Shown here: positions 8,748 through 15,582 of the stretch, piece by piece
How positions within the stretch are numbered: the first letter of the stretch is position 1
How the letters are laid out: every line of letters starts with the position of its first letter
DNA from: Lunasporangiospora selenospora
Lineage: Eukaryota; Mortierellomycota; Mortierellomycetes; Mortierellales; Mortierellaceae
DNA length: 15,582 nt
NCBI GenBank assembly: GCA_015680635.1
Contig: JAABOA010000101.1
Span: forward strand, 10,081-25,662
Reading direction: 5' to 3'
The notes under the pieces: model-generated
What the model was told of the DNA's origin: nothing
The model's input: only the letters and a program-made list of their open reading frames with translations
Databases searched by the model: none
Program-made: the position numbers and the translations under genes

Positions 8748-10379
8748 ATGACCTCTTACGCCAACAGCATTCCGACCGCATCCATCGGTAAGTCGCAAGT
8801 CTGTGCTCAACAGTCGCCTGCTAGTTGCACTGCCTTGACACAATCTTCCTAATACCTGAACTTTCTGGCATAATCTTCTCTCGGGGTTACCTCACCTTTT
8901 AAAACAAAAAATAAAATAACAAACAGGACAAAGCACAACATGTATGACATGCTCGATCCGCTTGCCGTCTCTGGAAACTCAACAAAAGCACCACAAGTCA
9001 GACTGGCATACCTATAACCTCAAGCGCAAGATTGTCGGTCTCCCACCCGTCACAGCCGATGAATTTGCCCAGCTCCTCTCTGGTATATTCAGACTCCTTG
9101 TTTGGTTTTGCTTCAATTTGCGATCAGTCCTGCGCGCGGATCAAGTGAATTAACAAACCCGTTATTTTAATCTTCTTTAGCAACACACGAGCAAGCAGAG
9201 AAGGATGCAAAGGCAGAACAGCCAGTATGTGTGCCCTGTGGAAAGAAATATCTCTCCTTCCAGGCCTTTGACAACCACCTCAACTCCAAAAAGCACAAGC
9301 AGACTATGCTCGCCTTTGAAAAGCAGCAGCAGCAGCAGCAAACCTCAAAGGACAAGCAGCCTACACCCAACTCGACAGCATCCTCGACCCAAAACCTCTT
9401 GGAAGTCTCACCGAGCGAGAAGGTCTGCCTCTTCTGTGGAATCACCAGCCTGGATGCCCACACCAATTATACTCACATGAAATCCACTCATGGATTCTTC
9501 CTCCCAGCGTTTGAGCGACTGTTTGATCTCTCTGGAATGTTGACCTACCTCTCCGAAAAGCTGGCGCAGGACCTGAGCTGTCTCTGGTGCACACACTCTG
9601 TCTTTGTCCGGAATCTGAACCCGGATCAGGAATTGCAGGGCTCGTTTGTCAACCTCTCCAGTGTTCGACGACACATGTTGGACAAGAGTCATTGCAAACT
9701 TGGCATGGAGTTTGGTGCCGAGCGGGAATATGCTGATTTTTACCTCGTCAAGGAGGGCAGTGGAGAGAGCGATGAGGATGACAGTTTAGATGCTCAGAGC
9801 GACAAGAACCTCCCCACGGAAACCACCGATAATACTGTTGATGAGGATGAGGATGAGAGCCAACAGAGGTTGCACTCGGTCTTGTTGGACAGTGAGGGCA
9901 ACTGGATCCTGGATGAGAAAGACCAGGAAGGAAATGAGCAGATCCGAATCGACCCTGTCACCAACGAACTGGTGCTCAACAACCGTAGACTATCCCCCAA
10001 GGATGCTGCTCGCCGTCAAAGGGTCGAGTCTCGAACCGTAACCCTGACTTCTCGAGCCCAGATCCGTCAACAGCAATTGCAAGACTCGACAGAGACGACC
10101 GAGGGACAGGCCTCAGCCACTGCTGCTGAGGATTCGGAAATTCTGGATCTTCATCACCCGTCCGTCAGGTTCTCGGGAAAGCTCTTGCCCTCACAGAATC
10201 AGCTCTCTGGATCCAACTTGGCTATTCAAGAGAACCAGCTCAAGCAAGCTGCTGTCAAGGTGGCGGATGCCCAACACTACGAGTCTAGCTTGCGTGAACG
10301 CGCTGCCAATAAGCTTGCCTTGAACGCCAACTATCATGCACGAGCCCGAACTGAAGCCCTTTATGGATACAAGTCATGA
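8748..10379 (+). CDS. REI1: Cytoplasmic 60S ribosomal subunit biogenesis factor Rei1/ZNF622
   Basis: Exons 8748-8787, 8927-9082 and 9181-10379 join to 464 residues, close to human ZNF622 and longer than yeast Rei1. There are four C2H2-type fingers: C19/C22 with the H35-H41 histidines (CMTCSIRLPS), C82/C85-H98/H104 (CVPCGKKYLSFQAFDNH), C148/C151-H164/H169, and C199/C202-H230/H236. Between and after them are the family signatures KSDWHTYNLKRKIVGLPPV and SEKLAQDLSCLWC. This protein acts late in cytoplasmic maturation of the large ribosomal subunit; in yeast it works with the J-protein Jjj1 to release Arx1/Alb1 and probes the polypeptide exit tunnel. An acidic stretch (SDEDDS, VDEDEDES) lies in the middle and a short glutamine run follows finger 2. 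Both introns are GT-AG, 139 and 98 bases, in phase 1. The first exon gives only MTSYANSIPTASI plus one base; ATG 8748 is the natural start after a CT-rich leader. Confidence 0.95.
9324..9341 (+). repeat. CAG repeat encoding a six-glutamine run
   Basis: Five CAG and one CAA codon encode QQQQQQ after the second zinc finger of REI1. It is a likely site of length variation between strains. Confidence 0.9.
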
Positions 10380-10430
10380 TTGGACATTTTTCAGTTTTTT
10401 ATTTATTCTTGTCTTTCCCTTGCTTTGCAT

Positions 10431-10450
10431 CTCTCTCTCTCTCTCTCTCT
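10431..10450. repeat. CT dinucleotide microsatellite
   Basis: Ten CT units lie in the REI1 3' UTR, followed by a T run and a nine-base G run. Confidence 0.95.
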
Positions 10451-10532
10451 TTTTGGGAAGGGGGGGGGGACAGATGAAGGCTGTTGTAATGTAACATATC
10501 CATTGACAGAGTGTCATGACTCGATGGGAAAA

Positions 10533-10559
10533 AATAAAATCAGTTTGAGCTACAATAAA
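10533..10559 (+). terminator. Two AATAAA poly(A) signals of REI1
   Basis: AATAAA occurs at 10533-10538 and again at 10554-10559, about 155-180 bases after the REI1 stop. This is a normal fungal 3' UTR length, so the transcript should end near 10580. Confidence 0.65.
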
Positions 10560-11860
10560 ATAGAGTCGACGGGAATGCGAGTTCTTGACTTTAGTCTACT
10601 GCGGAAGAAATTCCGCGCACCGTTTTACTTAAGAGAGAAGGGAAAAAGCCGAAAAAGAGGAGATGGTGCAGACACTCCTACTTTCTGGTTCGTAGATACC
10701 GGGCGATAACGCCCTTGCTTTTTGAGAGATATCAAATGACCTGCGTTGCAGGGAAGAAGGAGAGAGGGAGAGAGGGAGAGAGCGAGAGAGAAAGAGAAGG
10801 GGAAGGCCAATTCCACTCATTTGGAAACATAAAGAAACAGAGACCGATGTGATGGGCCTGTCAAACCCCCTCACAGAGCCAGGGGAGAAGGGGGATCAAG
10901 TTACTATCCAGACGCTGTTCGCGTGCCTACTGAGGATTTGACTCTGGTCCCGTCATGTACTATTTTCTTGGATTGGCTCGCTCCCCCTCCCCCATCTCCC
11001 TCCCAAAAAAGACCTATCCCGAGTCAGGCTTCCCCTCAGGATCGATCCGTGCAATGACAAAGTTTTCCGACTCGTACTCTCTGTCTCTTTTGAAGTAATT
11101 CAGGGTTGCATCTGGTCCAGTCGTTCCAAATACTTATGCAGCGGGAGAGGGAAAGATGTGGAGGAGGGGGAGGGGGTAGGAGAAGGGACATGGATACGCC
11201 CACTCCTTTCTTAGTGAGGTTAGAATTCGTCGAACAAATAATCAACCTGCTCCAAAAGATAAAAAGATTGGCGGCTCTCCAAGCTGTCCGATGAACCTTC
11301 ATGCAAGAACGGGCACACCGTCCACCGCTGCAGGCAGTACCTTTTCTTTTTTATTTTTTTCTAATACCGACTTGACCTAAGCTCGTCCCCGAGGGTGGTT
11401 TTTTTTTTCCTTCTCTCTATTTGTTGCTGCAACAGTTATCTTGAGAGCAGCTTTTCGGGGATCTTCAGCGACAGGGTTTTAGGGGATGCATTTGATCTGC
11501 CAGCAAGACCTTCAGGGCACCAATCGGATTGGAAGCTTTTGGACGCTATTAAAGAGCGATTCACCCCTGTGTCTGGAGTTTTAGACGTCAGAATTTTGTT
11601 GGTTCCTTTTTTTTTTGGTGTTCAAAAAGTTGAACGTCCAAAGAGGGATAAAAATGATCTCAATACTTTGGACTTTGCTTGGTCGAGGCGCCTTACTGCC
11701 TCTCCCATTAAAAAAAAAGGAAAACAAAAAGATATCCCCTTGGAGCGTATCCAACTCCTCGTCGTTTGTGTTTCATCTCATGTAGCCTTGTTTACCACTA
11801 CGATTTGGTTTCTTTGATCTCATCTAGTACCCTGCGCACCTCTCTCTCTCTCTCTTTTTT
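10560..11860. other. Gene-poor spacer of about 1.3 kb with unassigned open segments
   Basis: This stretch lies between the poly(A) signals of REI1 and the aminopeptidase, so neither transcript is expected to cover it. It holds GA-rich simple sequence (10751-10802), homopolymers and CT-rich tracts. Open segments are present: 11395-11817 (+, 140 codons, no ATG start, poly-T derived phenylalanines) and several short minus-strand stretches in 11014-11340. None matches a family I recognise. I call no gene here. Confidence 0.5.
10751..10802. repeat. Imperfect GA-rich repeat
   Basis: Degenerate array of GAGAGG and GAGAGA units in the spacer downstream of REI1. Confidence 0.85.
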
Positions 11861-11866
11861 TTTTTT
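11841..11866. repeat. CT microsatellite merging into a T run
   Basis: TC units followed by about 12 T residues. On the minus strand this is an A run then GA units, just past the aminopeptidase poly(A) signals. Confidence 0.9.
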
Positions 11867-11895
11867 ATTGTAAAAAAAACATACAATGCTTTATT
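11864..11895 (-). terminator. Poly(A) signals of the aspartyl aminopeptidase gene
   Basis: On the minus strand, AATAAA is at 11895-11890 and again at 11869-11864, about 164-190 bases past the stop. TGTATG and T-rich sequence lie between them. Confidence 0.65.
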
Positions 11896-12058
11896 TGCTC
11901 GGTGTCTCTTCTCCCAAACCGAAAAAGCACTTTTTTTTCATTGTACTCCTTGCCACTAAAATGTAGCTGCGAGATTTTCCCAGAATTGGGTGGGTTGAGA
12001 GCTATTCAGACAGCATGTACCCGGGTAATCTTGAGATCGACTAGGCAAAAGCCGACAT

Positions 12059-15000
12059 TTAGTCGATGGTCAAGCGAGCATCGATGGAAGGGAACTCTTC
12101 AAAGAAGGCCTAATGATTGTTTGCACGATAAAAAATGTCAGAAATCTTTCAGTCTCTTTGGTTGAACATGCTAAAGTTTTAAAGCCCTTTGACTCTCAAT
12201 CGACAGTGAACGCTACCTCAAACAACTTGATGGCCAATGCAACATCCTCAGTGCCACATACTTCACGGCAAGAGTGCATGCTCAGCTGTGCATTACCAAC
12301 ATCTACACGACCCAAGATGGATATCGGTTAGTCATTTCTGCGTAAAATACAAACATATCAAGGATAAAGGCAGAAATACTTGCCGACAGTGCGAAGTCCA
12401 AGTTTAGCAGAAAGCATAGGTCCAATCGTCGAACCACAAGGGCTGTCGTTGCGGACCACAAACTCCTGAAGAGGGACCTTGTACTTCTTGGCAGCTTCGC
12501 GCAACACAACTGTTGTAGGAGCGGTTGTCGCATAACGCTATGTGCCAGGTGGTTCAATTGGATGATGGTGATTTTAGCAAGAGCATGGTACAGCGCAGTG
12601 TATGAAATAAAAGAGACAAGAGTTTCAGATGCAGTGTTTTGTCTTACCTGATTGGCATTAATCTTCACAACGACACCCTTGTGCATATGAGGGCGATGTC
12701 CATCGTCGTGCTTCTCATAGTAGTTGGGATGGACTGCATGCGCCATATCAGCACTGATGAGATAGCTCTTGGGGAGAGCCTCCAGATAAGGAGTTTGTGT
12801 CTAAAGAGAGATTTAGTGCGTATTAGCGGTATGGCAAAAGGGAAAAAAAGGTGTTTTGGTCCAAGTAAACATTGACAGACGCGTTGTAAGCCAAAATAGG
12901 ACAATACGCAATATCCTACCTTCTTGGAGGTCGTCTCATTGTCATAAGTAGCCATGCTGAGACGTTCAAAGGTGCTGGGCAACAAGTTCGAATCGGCACC
13001 GTGTGCTGTTTGTGATCCAACTTCCTCATTGTCGAAAAGACAGATCATACGGATGTTGGGATCATTGGCAAGAGAGGTCTCGTTCTTCAAGCTGCCGATC
13101 AAGGCCTAGGTGCAGATAAAAATAGGGTTAGCGGCCATGCTCATGACCATTGACCATGTTACTCATTCCATGCACCGACAAGGATATATCGGTCACTCAA
13201 CCTACCTCAACCGAGCAGTAGGACATCATCAGGTTGTCAAGACGTCCAGAGAAAATGAATTCATTGTAAGCGCCTCCGATGGCCGAAGGCTGAGTGTCAT
13301 ACAAGCAAAGCTCAAAGTCGTAAATCCTGTCCACTAATAAGTGACAATAAAAAAATACAAGGTCAGAGAAATACGCTACTCCCTCTGATGCCCATCTAAA
13401 CTCTATGCGGGCAACACAAAGGGAAAATCCTAGTAAAGTAGCCAGGTTCAACATACCATTAACATCCAACTCCTTGGCAAGCAGGTGCATGAGAATAGGG
13501 TGGTGCTTCTGCGACAGGGGAACATCACCGTTGAGCTCGGTATCAGGCTTCAAAGTCTTTTCAGGAGCACCAGTCAAGCTGAGAAAGGTAAGAAAAGCAC
13601 AGAGTTAGTACTGTGTGCATATTGACGAGACGCGTAGATTAGTCGTAGAGATTCCAAGTACACAGGCATGAGCTCACCTCTTAGTAACAGTAGAAATAAG
13701 AGGAGTCAAGTGAGTCTCGTTATTGAACTTGAATCCGTCCGCACTGGTGGATCGATCCAAGTGGATAGCAAGAGTTGGGATTCGCAAAATCGGACTAGAA
13801 AAAAAATTCAACGATTAGGAACTAGAGACAACCTTTTTTTTTCAAAGTTTGCTATAGAGCATGCAAGTGTATAATGATGCTGCGCTCTTACCGATCAATG
13901 CGGACCAGACGGCTCTCCAACTTGCCCTCCTCCGTCTCGATGACGACACGACCAGCAACACTAGATTGAAATAGGGGAGGGGGCTCAACGTTAAAATTGA
14001 CACTGGCAATTGTGCACCAACTCATGGGAATATTTTTGTGTAGTCGGACTAAACTCATTGAGCCATTGGACCTGTCCCTTACCTCAAGTCACGGTCAAAC
14101 CAAGTGTGCCTAGTGTCATTTCCGCAGTATTGGATTTCAAAAAAAAAAACAAAAAAAAAACCGAGAGCACCGTGAGAACGATGTCCCTTTTTTCTATCAC
14201 TGGACCTTGAGCATGGAACATTGAGAATGGGGCATGAGAGCTGCCTTCGCACACATACCACAGACCGCCACCGTAGAGCTGGACGCCAACCTGCAGGTAT
14301 CCGACCTTTTCCTTCTTGGACACGGGCTTGACCTAACGACCAACGTAGTAAAATCACACTCGTCATTAACAATGTGCCCCATGCATCCTCCACATTTTTT
14401 TGTTTCAAAGGCTCGGTGCCTCTCTCTTTCTCTTTCTCAATACCTTCAAGCATGGGGAGTCCGTGTGGGCACCAATAGCCGAGAAACCATTTCCGGGTTG
14501 GTATTTTCCTCCGACAGCAAAGGCGATGACGGCGCTCTTGTTGCGGGTGAAAAAGTACTTGCCATTGCGCTTCAAAGTATGGTTCCAGTTGTCCTTCTCC
14601 TTGATCTCTTCAAAGCCCGCACGACGAAGACGGATCACAGCTTGTTCAGTCGCATGGAAGGGCGACTGAGCCTGGTTGACAAAGGTGAGGAAATCTTGGG
14701 CCTCAATGGGGGGTGGGCGAATCTCAGTCTACTCGGAAAAAAAAGAAAAGAAAAGAAAAAGTCAGCGATTAAGTAGCGGACGTCGCGTCGATTCCTGGTC
14801 CCGAGTGGATAAAGATACTTCTCATTCTCACTCATTCTCACTCATTCTCATTCTCGCGTCGAAAGAGAGAAACGAGAGAAACGAGAGAAGGGCTGAGCAG
14901 ACGAAAGAGAATGAAAGAGGTAATGAGGCATACATCCCAGTAAAAGGGCGCTGAATGGGGAGCACCCGCTGGCAACACGGCACTAGAGTGAATGGACCGT

Positions 15001-15158
15001 GGCAGAGCCAGCAGTGCTGCAGGTCGGGAGATTCTCTCCGACATCAGTCCGAGTGGCTGTTTATGCATGGACGCGAGTCGCCTAGCCGAAGAAAACAAGG
15101 CTCGGCGTGAAAGGACGGATGATGGCGTGTGAGCGACCCATCGGGCGACAATTACCAT
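12059..15158 (-). CDS. DNPEP: Aspartyl aminopeptidase (M18 metallopeptidase) with N-terminal extension
   Basis: Thirteen exons join in phase to 558 residues: 15158-14934, 14728-14444, 14332-14259, 14109-14083, 13960-13892, 13794-13678, 13578-13457, 13333-13206, 13105-12920, 12800-12648, 12537-12384, 12302-12217 and 12109-12059. The enzyme removes N-terminal Asp/Glu from peptides and forms a dodecamer with a two-zinc site. The expected ligands and motifs are present: H163 in GAHTDSP, D339 in SGRLDN, E376/E377 in DNEEVGS, D429 in [11 protein letters not shown], and H523 in NAQLSMHS. The C-terminus [11 protein letters not shown] is typical. The catalytic part resembles eukaryotic DNPEP (about 475-490 residues), so ~75 residues are extra. 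That extension starts [14 protein letters not shown], contains [10 protein letters not shown] and lacks acidic residues until E41, like a mitochondrial presequence. ATG 15158 has A at -3 and an in-frame TGA upstream; M31 and M39 are alternative starts. Intron 11 is GC-AG. Confidence 0.97.
12303..12383 (-). other. GC-AG intron in the aminopeptidase gene
   Basis: On the minus strand the exon ends ...CGCACTGTCG and the intron starts GCAAGT, ending in GTGTAG. Joining G to AT gives Asp and the conserved run [16 protein letters not shown]. The only nearby GT donor (after ACT) would shift the frame and lose this motif. At 81 bases it is the shortest intron in the window. Confidence 0.85.
14083..14109 (-). 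other. 27-base microexon of the aminopeptidase gene
   Basis: The exon contributes one base, eight codons (HTWFDRDL) and two bases between introns of 149 and 122 bases. The spliced reading [19 protein letters not shown] is a strongly conserved M18 segment, so the exon is needed. Confidence 0.92.
14821..14888. repeat. Short tandem repeats in aminopeptidase intron 1
   Basis: Three perfect copies of CTCATTCTCA occupy 14821-14850. Two copies of AACGAGAGA follow at 14871-14888. All lie inside the 205-base first intron. Confidence 0.9.
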
Positions 15159-15240
15159 TGTGATGTGCTTGGGAAAGGAAGGATCTGGTCAATGATTCTT
15201 GTTCTGGTGTTGAGAGTTGAGAGAGAGAGAGAGAGAGAGA

Positions 15241-15273
<33 letters not shown>

Positions 15274-15388
15274 AAAAACGACTTGTTCCCCAGACTCCTG
15301 ACCACTCATAGGCTCTTCAGTGTTCGTCGACAGCCGAGCGTGAGAACCTGGCCGGCTAAAAAAGGGAGGTTGCCTAATACGGCTTCAA
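15159..15388 (-). promoter_or_regulatory. Aminopeptidase promoter and CT-rich leader
   Basis: Directly upstream of the aminopeptidase ATG the minus strand is strongly CT-rich because of the GA array at 15217-15271. No clear TATA or CCAAT box was seen. The ATG context is CACAATGG. Confidence 0.5.
15217..15271. repeat. GA dinucleotide microsatellite in the aminopeptidase leader
   Basis: Two long GA runs separated by a single AGG interruption, starting about 60 bases upstream of the aminopeptidase ATG. Confidence 0.95.
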
Positions 15389-15582
15389 ATGGCATCTCAG
15401 GAACAAAATGGTAATTTATCAATCTGAAGTAAATACCTAAAAGCTTTCAAACTATTCTACTATAGATTCCCTTCCCTATCTACTCTACTTTGCAAAGTGG
15501 TACTCCCATCGAGGGAGAAGCTTCCGGCTCACGAGTCCAGGGACATCAATTGCCGTCGTTCCATATGCGAGTGGCGCAAAAT
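15389..15582 (+). CDS. Possible edge of an unidentified gene at the window end
   Basis: One reading is a plus-strand gene. ATG 15389 gives MASQEQN, then a donor G|GTAATT, a 55-base intron ending CTATAG at 15465, and an exon open for 38 codons to the window end (starting DSLPYLLYFAKWYSHRGR). A second plus frame of the same exon is also open to the end (IPFPIYSTLQSG...). A minus-strand frame over 15456-15582 is open and ends in TAG after LLPRWEYHFAK, as a gene 3' end would. I recognise none of them, and the strand is undecided. Confidence 0.3.

Noticed and set aside
11395-11817. 140-codon plus-strand open frame
   Set aside because: It has no ATG start, part of it comes from poly-T, no domain is recognisable, and it overlaps the downstream end of the aminopeptidase gene. 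A chance open frame is likelier.
14816-14888. Tandem 10-base repeats considered as a CRISPR-like or regulatory array
   Set aside because: The copies are directly adjacent without spacers and lie in an intron. They are ordinary simple repeats.
1-15582. Mobile element, viral remnant or biosynthetic cluster
   Set aside because: No transposase, integrase, reverse transcriptase, terminal inverted repeats or pathway enzymes were seen. The genes are unrelated housekeeping and signalling genes.

Overview
The window looks like nuclear DNA from an early-diverging fungus, most likely Mucoromycota and probably Mortierellaceae-like. That placement is an inference from four things: many short introns (81-205 bases) with fungal-type splice sites, pyrimidine-rich leaders, abundant GA/CT microsatellites, and the gene set. 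The gene set is a fungal CSC1/PHM7-type channel, a LIMK/TESK-like kinase, Rei1 and an intron-rich M18 aminopeptidase. No bacterial, viral or transposon gene was recognised, and no tRNA or rRNA gene was found.

Layout. Bases 110-3156 (+) hold the 3' part of a CSC1/OSCA-family (DUF221) mechanosensitive cation channel gene; its 5' end lies outside the window. Converging on it, bases 3547-7754 (-) encode a seven-exon, 1,101-residue protein kinase. It has an N-terminal TKL-type catalytic domain, a linker of about 760 residues that looks disordered, and a C-terminal C1 zinc finger completed only by a short last exon. The kinase shares a divergent ~1 kb promoter region (7755-8747) with a three-exon REI1/ZNF622 gene, a late 60S ribosome maturation factor (8748-10379, +). 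Converging on REI1 is a 13-exon aspartyl aminopeptidase gene (M18; 12059-15158, -) with an arginine-rich N-terminal extension that resembles a mitochondrial presequence. The last ~190 bases may hold the edge of another gene, but strand and frame are not settled.

The four genes are ordinary housekeeping or signalling genes and do not form an obvious pathway or cluster. I joined exons by hand. Each model closes with consistent phase, and conserved family motifs run across the junctions. Three points deserve most attention: two GC-AG introns among 23 complete introns, both with the donor G|GCAAGT; the kinase-C1 architecture; and about 1.3 kb (10560-11860) between the REI1 and aminopeptidase poly(A) signals, which contains protein-like fragments that I could not assign. 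I see no convincing new multi-gene system.
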